Shown here: in pieces, positions 1-5,736 of the stretch
How the letters are laid out: each line of letters opens with the position of its first letter
Position numbering within the stretch: the first letter of the stretch is position 1
DNA from: an uncultured Bacteroidales bacterium
GTDB taxonomy: Bacteria; Bacteroidota; Bacteroidia; Bacteroidales; P3
Reading direction: 5' to 3'
NCBI GenBank assembly: GCA_937915785.1
Contig: CALGGY010000080.1
Coordinates: 1 to 17,361 of the forward strand
DNA length: 17,361 nucleotides
Notes under the pieces: generated by a model
The model's database searches: none
The model's input: the letters and a program-made list of their open reading frames with translations, nothing else
Told to the model about the DNA's origin: nothing
Made by a program: the position numbers and the translations under genes

Positions 1-125
1 ATCAAATCTAAAAAACGGATACTTTTGCAAAAGATTCATCGGACACCAATAAAAATGGAAAACCATTGTTTTACCACCCCACCCTTCGGGCACCCCTTCC
101 ACAATAGAAGGGAAAGGTTTTTTTG

Positions 126-200
126 TGATTCTTGGCGGATTTGAACCGCCGACCTCTTGCCTGTCAAGCAAGCGCTCTAAACCAACTGAGCTAAAGAATC
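126..200 (-). tRNA. tRNA-Val (anticodon GAC)
   Basis: Read on the minus strand, the 75 nt fold into a complete cloverleaf. The acceptor stem is GATTCTT/AAGAATC. The D stem is GCTC/GAGC with an AGTTGGTTTA loop. The anticodon stem is CTTGC/GCAAG around TTGACAG, giving anticodon GAC after U33. A five-base variable loop is followed by a T arm GGCGG-TTCAAAT-CCGCC. The discriminator is A (complement of position 126) and CCA is not encoded. The canonical T loop exists only on the minus strand, which excludes reading the palindromic anticodon arm as Asp (GTC) on the plus strand. It is charged with valine and reads GUC/GUU codons. Confidence 0.95.
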
Positions 201-218
201 GTATTCCCGTTTGGTTTT

Positions 219-250
219 GCAAAGATACAATTAATTTTTGGATTTTCAAA
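219..250 (-). promoter_or_regulatory. Bacteroidota-type promoter of tRNA-Val
   Basis: On the minus strand TTTG (250-247) is followed after exactly 19 bp by TATCTTTG (227-220). This matches the Bacteroidota vegetative consensus TTG-N19/20-TAnnTTTG. Transcription would start around 213, about a dozen bases before the mature tRNA 5' end at 200. It is one of the two best-formed promoters in the window. Confidence 0.8.
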
Positions 251-513
251 AAAACACGTTATTTTTCAACTGCCTCGGCGAGGCTGAATCTCAATAACCC
301 CACATGAATAAAGGCCCGATGAACCTTTCGATAGCCGATGGCAAAGAACAGAAAAGGAATTATGGGGATTCCTGTTGCAACGGAAAAAACACTCACACTT
401 TACACTGAAGCGTTAGCAATAAACCAACAAAAAACATATCATAAAAGCACTCCATTGCTTTGGAATAAAAAAAATTTGACATTATTTTTCATTTTTATTA
501 TAAAAAAAAAACG
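251..513. other. intergenic stretch without recognisable gene
   Basis: No credible coding frame is seen here. The only long open frame (338-622, +) is AT-rich low-complexity sequence and runs through the promoter -7 box at 514-521. A small hairpin GCCTC-GGC-GAGGC (272-284) has no T-tract and no clear role. The stretch separates the divergently transcribed tRNA and lipoprotein units. Confidence 0.5.
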
Positions 514-522
514 TATCTTTGC
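514..522 (+). promoter_or_regulatory. -7 element of the promoter for the two lipoprotein genes
   Basis: TATCTTTG (514-521) followed by C is a perfect Bacteroidota -7 box. The -33 region is only weak: TTTTC at 486-490 is at about the right distance, and the better TTTG at 475-478 is too far away (35 bp). Transcription would begin near 527, leaving a leader of about 250 nt before the ATG at 781. Confidence 0.55.
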
Positions 523-527
523 AAAAC

Positions 528-780
528 AAAAACAATTGCACAAGGCAATGACAAAATTATATAACTCATTGATAATCACCCCCCCCCACTGCGTTAGCCA
601 CACGCAGACGTGCAGTTTGTAGCACAGCCACACTCACGGGCTCTGCCACAACAGAAATCGCCCAACACCACTTTTTCATCACCCAACGGAACAACTCCCA
701 CTGTAAAAAAAAACATTGGAAGTAGCAAACGTATTACCCTGTAATTCAATTTATTAACAACCAAAAAAACAATACACATC
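528..780 (+). promoter_or_regulatory. long 5' leader with C9 tract and alternative hairpins
   Basis: The predicted leader of the lipoprotein operon holds a run of nine C (579-587). Directly after it lie two mutually exclusive pairings: CTGCGT (589-594) with ACGCAG (602-607), or ACTGC (588-592) with GCAGT (612-616). A 24-codon reading frame (549-622, starting MTKLYNSL) spans the C-tract. No known riboswitch fold was recognised and no T-tract follows the hairpins. Whether the leader regulates anything is inference only. Confidence 0.3.
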
Positions 781-1245
781 ATGAAAAAAGTATTTTTATT
801 AGTGTTGTCGATGGCCGTGGTGGCCATGACCACAATGGTGGCTTGCGACAAAAAGACCACCGACAGCAACAAACCCGGCGGCACGGAGCAACCCGCCGGC
901 GGCGACGAGCTTAACATCTCCGGCCAAAACTGGATGACGGATTATGCGCAAGGTCCTGTGTACGGAGTAAATTTCACATCTACCAACGGCACACACTCGC
1001 CGATTTTGGTGGACGATGTATGGCTGCGCCGCATCGAGGTGCTGCCCAACGGCGACGAAACCGAGCCTCAGGACTGGCTGGGCAAGTTCACCTACAGCGG
1101 AACAGCCACACAAGGCAGCGGCGAAATGACCCTGAAGGTGCAGGGCAGCGGAGAGGACGCCGGCAAAGCCACCTTCAGCATCAACGGCCGCACACTGACG
1201 CTGAACTACAACGGCGAAACGAGCATTCTGAATAAAACAAATTAA
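781..1245 (+). CDS. small lipoprotein, function unknown
   Basis: Protein of 154 aa. It has a lipoprotein signal peptide: MKK, a hydrophobic core, then a lipobox-like MVAC with Cys22 as the lipidated residue. A flexible linker rich in Lys, Thr, Pro and Gly (residues 23-42) follows. The remainder (about 45-154) alternates short polar and hydrophobic stretches, as in a small beta-sandwich or lipocalin-like fold; no family was recognised. It is first in a two-gene unit, 22 nt before the next lipoprotein, whose signal peptide is similar (MKKV…AMT…AC), so the two may be distant paralogues or partners. There is no Shine-Dalgarno; the ATG follows an A-rich segment, as is usual in Bacteroidota. It is exported across the inner membrane; the final membrane is uncertain. 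Confidence 0.85.
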   Translation: MKKVFLLVLSMAVVAMTTMVACDKKTTDSNKPGGTEQPAGGDELNISGQNWMTDYAQGPVYGVNFTSTNGTHSPILVDDVWLRRIEVLPNGDETEPQDWLGKFTYSGTATQGSGEMTLKVQGSGEDAGKATFSINGRTLTLNYNGETSILNKTN

Positions 1246-1267
1246 ACCATAAAAAAGCGCCATTATC

Positions 1268-1780
1268 ATGAAAAAAGTAACAATCTTTTTCGCAGCTGCA
1301 GCCCTTATGGCCATGACTGCAATTGCGGCCTGTGGCAACAATGACGACGACACCAACGCCACACAAAACAACAACGGAAACACCAATCCGCCAGCCCAGC
1401 AAGGGCACGGAACGGTAACACGCGGCGACAAAACCGCCACCCTGACAAAAGGCGATAGAGCGCATAACCAAAAGGGCATAACACTCACCGACGAGTATGC
1501 AACCGCCGAAGCGGGCTTCAGCGCCGCCGACGAAATACGCACTTTCACCTACACCATCTCCACCTTTTCCGACGAACATCTGCTGGACGGCGGCAAGGCA
1601 TGGGGCCAGGTAAGAATTCCTAACGAAGCGCAGTCAACTCTTGTTTCCGGCACTATCGATGTTGTGAAAAACGGCGACAACTACAAAATAACTATCAACG
1701 CCATCGATGAGCAAGGCCGCGAGGTAACTGTGGATTGGGATGGACCATGCCCCGAAACAGACTCACCCTACGACTACTAA
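1268..1780 (+). CDS. small lipoprotein with acidic surface-export-like signal, function unknown
   Basis: Protein of 170 aa. The signal peptide MKKVTIFFAAAALMAMTAIAAC has lipobox IAAC with Cys22. Mature residues begin C-G-N-N-D-D-D-T. A cluster of acidic residues close behind the lipidated Cys resembles the lipoprotein export signal that sends Bacteroidota lipoproteins to the cell surface, so a surface location is a reasonable inference. A low-complexity Asn/Gln/Pro linker (30-45) precedes a folded domain ending SGTIDVVKNGDNYKITINA, typical of small beta-rich lipoproteins of this phylum. It is second in the operon after the 781-1245 lipoprotein and is followed by a hairpin terminator. The function is unknown. 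Confidence 0.85.
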   Translation: MKKVTIFFAAAALMAMTAIAACGNNDDDTNATQNNNGNTNPPAQQGHGTVTRGDKTATLTKGDRAHNQKGITLTDEYATAEAGFSAADEIRTFTYTISTFSDEHLLDGGKAWGQVRIPNEAQSTLVSGTIDVVKNGDNYKITINAIDEQGREVTVDWDGPCPETDSPYDY

Positions 1781-1805
1781 AAACCAGACTATTACAAACA
1801 CAAGC

Positions 1806-1850
1806 AAGCCACGGTGGGAGGAGTTTCCTGCCGTGGCTTCGTTTCTTCTA
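1806..1850 (+). terminator. hairpin terminator after the lipoprotein operon
   Basis: A perfect 9-bp stem, AAGCCACGG (1806-1814) with CCGTGGCTT (1831-1839), has a nested AGG/CCT pairing inside. It is followed by the T-rich CGTTTCTTCT. It lies 25 nt after the stop codon of the second lipoprotein. The U-tract is interrupted, so its efficiency is uncertain. Confidence 0.65.
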
Positions 1851-1893
1851 CATCTGACAAACAGAAATTCGTGACTAAAAATCATCCGCCCCC

Positions 1894-1929
1894 AACTCTT
1901 AACTCCTTAACTCTTAACTTCTTAACTCC
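1894..1929. repeat. degenerate tandem 7/8-mer repeat (AACTCnTT)
   Basis: Five consecutive units are seen: AACTCTT, AACTCCTT, AACTCTT, AACTTCTT and AACTCC. Read on the minus strand, the unit becomes GGAGTTAAG and lies 3' of the kamC-like gene. Related GGAGTT repeats lie downstream of hutU and hutI. Confidence 0.7.
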
Positions 1930-1991
1930 GAATTAGATCCGCCAGCTCCCGTTAGTGGGATTCAAACTTCGACAACAACGTAAATTTCACA

Positions 1992-2042
1992 GGATTGCAA
2001 ATCCAAAAAAACGCTGCTGTTGCGGATTGCAAATCCGCAACA
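1992..2042. repeat. pair of GGATTGCAAATCC palindromic elements
   Basis: The 13-mer GGATTGCAAATCC occurs at 1992-2004 and again at 2024-2036. The second copy is embedded in a longer inverted repeat: an 11-bp stem TGTTGCGGATT (2018-2028) with AATCCGCAACA (2032-2042) around a 3-nt loop. The layout (two related hairpins 20 bp apart in an intergenic region) resembles REP-type repeats. No transposase lies nearby. Confidence 0.6.
2005..2042 (-). terminator. possible terminator of kamC on the minus strand
   Basis: On the minus strand the 11-bp hairpin (2042-2018) is followed, after the 6-nt spacer GCAGCG, by seven T (2011-2005). It lies about 55 nt past the kamC stop codon. The stem is strong but the spacer before the U-tract is longer than in a classical intrinsic terminator. 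Confidence 0.4.
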
Positions 2043-2095
2043 AAGGAAGACGCCTGTACTGACGTTCCTTTTTCTGTTTCATTCAATCTATTTAT

Positions 2096-3502
2096 TTATT
2101 TAGTTTTCAATAAATTACGTGCATTATTCAGCACTTCGGCATCGAAATGCAGCATTTCGGCAATGCGCAAAGCCTCGTGCGGCACATTACCGGCGTTGTC
2201 GTCGGTGAGGGTGTAGTCGATAAGGCCAACGATGTTTTCGGGCGTTATCATGGCCGGCATCTCCACATCGGGACGCAAGCCCTTCACCCTAAGCCGTTTG
2301 CAAGGAGCACCCAAACCGCTGTAGTGGGTGGTGATGAGCGAAAACGACGCTTGTGCATTGAGGAACTCCACAAGTGCATCCACAATGGCCATACCCTCGT
2401 AGGGATTGGTGGTGCGGGCCGGCTCATCGATGAGCACCAGCAGGCTGCGGGTCTTTGTCTGCTGTATTATATTATTGATTTTCAGCATTTCCGATGCAAA
2501 CGACGAAAGTCCGCTCATTTCGTCCTGCTCGTCGCCAATGCACAGTAGCACGTCGTCCACAGGTACAATCTGCGCACTGCTGGCGGGCACGTAAAAACCG
2601 AACTGTGCCATCAGCTGGGCCACGCCCAACGACTTGAGCAGCACCGTTTTACCAGCCATATTGGCACCCGTTATCACACATGCACCATGCCCGAAACTGA
2701 TGTCCACCGGCTGGCAAAGTCCCCCTTTTTCAGTTAGCACGTCGTGCAGACGGATGTTGAGCAAACCCATGTAACTCACTGTTTCGCCGATGGTTGGCTT
2801 GCAAAGCGAGTAGCGTTGGTTCAGGCGGCATTTGGCCAGAAGTATGTCGAAGCAGGCAATGGTATTCAGTGCCGAAATCATATTGTCGGCAAAGGGCGAC
2901 AATCTGTGCGACAGCGAGTTGCGCACTTCGTTTTCCACTTCGGCATTTTGTTGCCACAGCTCGGCAATACGTTTTTCGGTTACGGCATCAGGTTGCTGTT
3001 TTGTCTGCAAAGCCCGCAACTCCTTGCGCAATTGCGGCAAGCGCGGGTCGTAGCTGTCGTACACGTAGAAATGCGGCACACCGCTGCGGTCGGGGTCGAG
3101 CAGGACCACCACATGCGAAAGGTCGGGTAACGGGGCTATCGCGGCAATGCCCAAAGCCGACACCTGCTTGGCGATGTCGCCTGCAAGCATGGCAAAGTTC
3201 TTTATTTCAAACAGTTGAATATCGTCGAGGATCACTTTTTTCTGGCAGTTGGCAAGGGTTGTGAAAATGTCGCGCACCTGCATAAGGTCGTGGGCGAGGT
3301 CGGCAACAGCCTGAGCGTTAGCCACTTCCGCCACAGCGGACTGCACGGTGGCCACCTCCTGCCATTGCTGTTGCAGAGCCTCTGCCGAGGTGCAGAAAGG
3401 CGTTTGGTTAAGCATCGGCCTCGACACGCCGGAGAGTAGCTCCAGCTGCTCCACCACGTAACGGAAACCGGCGTCTTGGGTTGTATAGTCTTTCAGGGTC
3501 AT
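2096..3502 (-). CDS. kamC: MutS-like ATPase, probable lysine 5,6-aminomutase reactivase KamC
   Basis: Protein of 468 aa with a C-terminal MutS-type ABC ATPase domain: Walker A GANMAGKT (279-286), a signature-like DEMSGLSSFASEM segment (327-339), Walker B LLVLIDEP (354-361) and a TTH switch histidine (391-393). The N-terminal 230 residues are helical, and the mismatch-recognition and connector domains of true MutS are absent, so general mismatch repair is unlikely. In lysine-fermenting bacteria a MutS-like ATPase (KamC) and a P-loop protein (KamB) are encoded with lysine 5,6-aminomutase and serve its reactivation; the KamB-like gene lies just upstream here. A restriction-modification cassette now separates them. 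The start at 3502 is 14 nt after a remnant of the kamB 3' end, which gives the ancestral operon spacing. kamD/kamE are not in view. The specific assignment is inferred from family resemblance and order. Confidence 0.75.
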   Translation of the reverse strand: MTLKDYTTQDAGFRYVVEQLELLSGVSRPMLNQTPFCTSAEALQQQWQEVATVQSAVAEVANAQAVADLAHDLMQVRDIFTTLANCQKKVILDDIQLFEIKNFAMLAGDIAKQVSALGIAAIAPLPDLSHVVVLLDPDRSGVPHFYVYDSYDPRLPQLRKELRALQTKQQPDAVTEKRIAELWQQNAEVENEVRNSLSHRLSPFADNMISALNTIACFDILLAKCRLNQRYSLCKPTIGETVSYMGLLNIRLHDVLTEKGGLCQPVDISFGHGACVITGANMAGKTVLLKSLGVAQLMAQFGFYVPASSAQIVPVDDVLLCIGDEQDEMSGLSSFASEMLKINNIIQQTKTRSLLVLIDEPARTTNPYEGMAIVDALVEFLNAQASFSLITTHYSGLGAPCKRLRVKGLRPDVEMPAMITPENIVGLIDYTLTDDNAGNVPHEALRIAEMLHFDAEVLNNARNLLKTK

Positions 3503-3514
3503 ATCGTTACAAGG

Positions 3515-3540
3515 TTTTATTGCTTCATTACGTCGTTAAA
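3515..3540 (-). pseudogene. duplicated remnant of the kamB 3' end
   Basis: On the minus strand this reads AAC GAC GTA ATG AAG CAA TAA (N-D-V-M-K-Q-stop), almost identical to the end of intact kamB (Y-D-V-M-K-Q-stop). The plus-strand repeat TTTTATTGCTTCAT-n-ACGTCGT matches 5711-5732 except for one base, followed by a one-base indel and AAA. It lies 14 nt before the kamC start. It marks the original kamB-kamC junction and is one of the two direct repeats flanking the restriction-modification cassette. Confidence 0.75.
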
Positions 3541-3588
3541 TGAGAGAAACAATTATTTATACAATGCTTTGGCGATTTTTTGGGGCAA

Positions 3589-4578
3589 TCAACTATGAAT
3601 TTCCAAAAATTTGTAACCATTAAAGTGTATCATGTGTTCCGGACTTTCTGCAATCCAAACTTCGGTTTCCCAAGCAATATCATTTACCCATTTGCGGAAG
3701 TCTTTCTTATTTAGAAAAGATGTTATGAACACGGGGGTTGCAACACATTTCTCCAATTGTTTTTTCAATTTACTCACACGGATCTCACTCATTGGTCCAG
3801 CACTATGAACAGCCTCTATTAAAAACAAAAGATTGTTTTTCTGACAATAGGCAACAACATCGGGCAATTCTTCGTGTACCAATGCAAAAAAACCTATTTT
3901 AGCAAGCATTTCATCATTCCTGAAAAGGAACTTATCTGACGTGTCGCCAATATACAAGACTTCTGCTCCCATACCAAATCTTGGCAAGAAATCCTCCACT
4001 ACCTTTTTCTGCAACACATTATGCTCACCTGCTGACAGTTCCAATTTCACACCTGTAGGCAACTGCACCAGAATCTTTTCCAAATTTCTTTTACGCGCAA
4101 GTTCATCCTTGAGAGATTTCTGTTTTTTTTGGTATTTAGCCAGCTTTCTTTTCCATCCAACTGAACCATAAAACTTTATCAAATCGGCAAATAGCGGATT
4201 TAATGCATAACCACGTGTTGGGTTATTTGTTGCCTGAGTATCAAAAAAAGACGAATTAAGTACTATTTGAGCTTGTACTGGAAGAAGCAAATCCTTTCTT
4301 CGGATATCGTCATACGAGCCGGACGAGATGTTTTCGCCATAATTAGCGTTCTCATATGCAATTATTTCACGCGTGGTCAAAAAACGATTGTCTGCGGCTG
4401 ACATAGCTTCTGCTAAAGTCGTTTTGATGCCACCAACTGCTAGACAAGCCATCGCCATTTTTTCTAATCTTCTTGGTGTTCCATTTATTGGAAGCCCCAC
4501 TGCTTCTAATATATCCAGCATTGAGAATATCAACAGCCTGACATTATCAGTTTTATTTCCAGTCAATGATATTTCCAT
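3589..4578 (-). CDS. type II restriction endonuclease, BsuBI/PstI family
   Basis: Protein of 329 aa. The C-terminal half carries the features of the BsuBI/PstI endonuclease family in order: YIGDTSDK (209-216), ELPDVV (237-242), LLFLIEAVHSAGPMSEIR (250-267), a TSF segment (286-288) and HMIHFNG (315-321). The PD…EAV residues are the likely catalytic core. The N-terminal half (about 1-190) corresponds to the family's helical specificity domain, with a Lys/Arg-rich stretch at 143-168. It begins 2 nt after the methyltransferase stop (TAA TT ATG), so translation is coupled and methylation is made first. No controller protein is present. The gene is AT-rich compared with the kam genes on both sides, indicating acquisition. 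The recognition site cannot be read from the sequence; PstI and BsuBI cut CTGCAG, but relatives may differ. Confidence 0.85.
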   Translation of the reverse strand: MEISLTGNKTDNVRLLIFSMLDILEAVGLPINGTPRRLEKMAMACLAVGGIKTTLAEAMSAADNRFLTTREIIAYENANYGENISSGSYDDIRRKDLLLPVQAQIVLNSSFFDTQATNNPTRGYALNPLFADLIKFYGSVGWKRKLAKYQKKQKSLKDELARKRNLEKILVQLPTGVKLELSAGEHNVLQKKVVEDFLPRFGMGAEVLYIGDTSDKFLFRNDEMLAKIGFFALVHEELPDVVAYCQKNNLLFLIEAVHSAGPMSEIRVSKLKKQLEKCVATPVFITSFLNKKDFRKWVNDIAWETEVWIAESPEHMIHFNGYKFLEIHS

Positions 4579-4580
4579 AA

Positions 4581-5597
4581 TTAATCAAATAATGATAAAG
4601 CAACTTTTTTCGATTTCATTTCATCTGGACTCGCCACCGGCAAACTATAAGTTTCCTTGATTTGCAAAGCAATTTTATAAGCCATCAAGGGCGGCACGGC
4701 ATTTCCAATCTGGTTATATTGCTTTGTTTCAGTTCCTGTAAACTCAAACCAGTCCGGGAAACTCTGAAGCCGAGCAGCCTCTCGCACAACCAGACGCCTT
4801 CTCCTGCCATCTTTGAGCCTAACACGTTGCATATCGCTTGTACATCCGGCAAGATTTCGACAAGTCAACGTTCTTGCGGGGCGGTCCGTATATAAATCAC
4901 GAGGGTTCACGCAAGATGATTTTTTTTCGTATGCGGATATATACTCGTCCATTCGTGGAGTAAGTATCTTGCTTTCATCAATAACAGTGTCTATCAAATC
5001 TCCTATCGCCTCCCCCACTGTAACTTTTTCAAATTGAATTTTGGGAAAACGAAAAGAGGATTTGTGTCCAACCACAATCATTCTTTCTCTATTTTGTGGC
5101 ACTCCATAATTCACAGCATTAACGCACTTGAAATCAATAAAATACCCTAAATCAACCAAAGATTTTCTTATCAAATCGAAATACCACCTATGAGAATATG
5201 CTAAATTTCGCACATTTTCAAACATAAACACTTTCGGCTGAACTCGTTTTATCGCATCTATAAAGATTGGAAAACCATCCCTTGCGTCTTCCATCCCCTT
5301 TTGGTTCCCAAACACACTAAAAGGCTGACACGGTGGTCCTCCAATAACAATATCCGCTTCTGGATAATCAAAACCCACCTCTAATTTCTGCAAATAGCAT
5401 CTTCCTTTAAGGTTTTTATTGTAGGTATTAACCGCATTCTCTTCAAACTCATAACCTATAGTTTCGTACCCAGCCGCCTCGAATCCCAATGACAACCCTC
5501 CACAACCAGCAAAAAGATCAATAACTCGAGCTGGTTCAGTAATTTTCGGACACAGCACTTCGTTAATCAAGTTCGGATATGAATTGTTTATAATCAT
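4581..5597 (-). CDS. DNA (cytosine-5-)-methyltransferase of the type II R-M cassette
   Basis: Protein of 338 aa with all the hallmark C5-methyltransferase motifs: I DLFAGCGGLSLGFE (27-40, AdoMet), IV GGPPCQPFSV (86-95, catalytic Cys90), VI ENV (127-129), VIII QNRERM (168-173), a short target-recognition region (about 175-240), then IX RPARTLTCRN (239-248) and X QIGNAVPPLMAYKIA (296-310). It protects host DNA from the endonuclease encoded 2 nt downstream. It has its own Bacteroidota promoter about 35 bp upstream, and both genes are AT-rich relative to the surroundings. Length is normal for the family and no motif is missing, so the enzyme should be active. The methylated sequence is not predictable here. 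Confidence 0.95.
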   Translation of the reverse strand: MIINNSYPNLINEVLCPKITEPARVIDLFAGCGGLSLGFEAAGYETIGYEFEENAVNTYNKNLKGRCYLQKLEVGFDYPEADIVIGGPPCQPFSVFGNQKGMEDARDGFPIFIDAIKRVQPKVFMFENVRNLAYSHRWYFDLIRKSLVDLGYFIDFKCVNAVNYGVPQNRERMIVVGHKSSFRFPKIQFEKVTVGEAIGDLIDTVIDESKILTPRMDEYISAYEKKSSCVNPRDLYTDRPARTLTCRNLAGCTSDMQRVRLKDGRRRRLVVREAARLQSFPDWFEFTGTETKQYNQIGNAVPPLMAYKIALQIKETYSLPVASPDEMKSKKVALSLFD

Positions 5598-5632
5598 TTT
5601 TAATATAATGGAGTTGAATAATATTTAGTTTT

Positions 5633-5664
5633 GCAAAGATACACATTTCCCATCTTACTCACAA
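5633..5664 (-). promoter_or_regulatory. promoter of the restriction-modification operon
   Basis: On the minus strand TTG (5664-5662), a 20-bp spacer and TATCTTTG (5641-5634) form a well-matched Bacteroidota promoter. Transcription would start near 5627, about 30 nt before the methyltransferase ATG. The cassette therefore carries its own expression signal and does not depend on the kam promoter. Confidence 0.75.
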
Positions 5665-5710
5665 GTCAAAGAGAAACCTTTTTATCAACAGCACAACCTA
5701 AATATCTCAT

Positions 5711-5736
5711 TTTTATTGCTTCATCACGTCGTAAAC
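5711..5736 (-). repeat. right copy of the direct repeat flanking the R-M cassette (3' end of intact kamB)
   Basis: TTTTATTGCTTCAT-C-ACGTCGT-AAA matches 3515-3540 with one substitution (C/T at the 15th base) and one missing T. In kamB it encodes the last residues and the stop. With the copy next to kamC it delimits an AT-rich insert of about 2.2 kb. Confidence 0.75.

Noticed and set aside
20..33. Plus-strand promoter -7 box (TACTTTTG) at the window start
   Set aside because: It is part of a short palindrome CTTTTGCAAAAG, the -33 region lies outside the window, and no plus-strand gene follows for 750 bp.
127..200. tRNA-Asp (GTC) on the plus strand
   Set aside because: The anticodon arm is palindromic, but the T-loop TTCAAAT and D-arm consensus occur only on the minus strand, giving Val GAC.
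125..307. Possible 60-aa gene on the plus strand
   Set aside because: Its first third is the complement of tRNA-Val; the frame is an artefact of the RNA gene.
338..622. Possible 94-aa gene upstream of the lipoproteins
   Set aside because: It crosses a clear promoter -7 box and a C9 tract, is AT-biased low complexity and resembles no family.
2096..3502. True DNA mismatch-repair MutS
   Set aside because: Only the ATPase core and a short helical region are present; the mismatch-recognition domain is absent, the length is half that of MutS, and the neighbour is KamB-like.
3541..5710. Insertion sequence or prophage carrying the R-M genes
   Set aside because: No transposase, integrase or terminal inverted repeats are present; only the short direct repeats derived from kamB flank the island.
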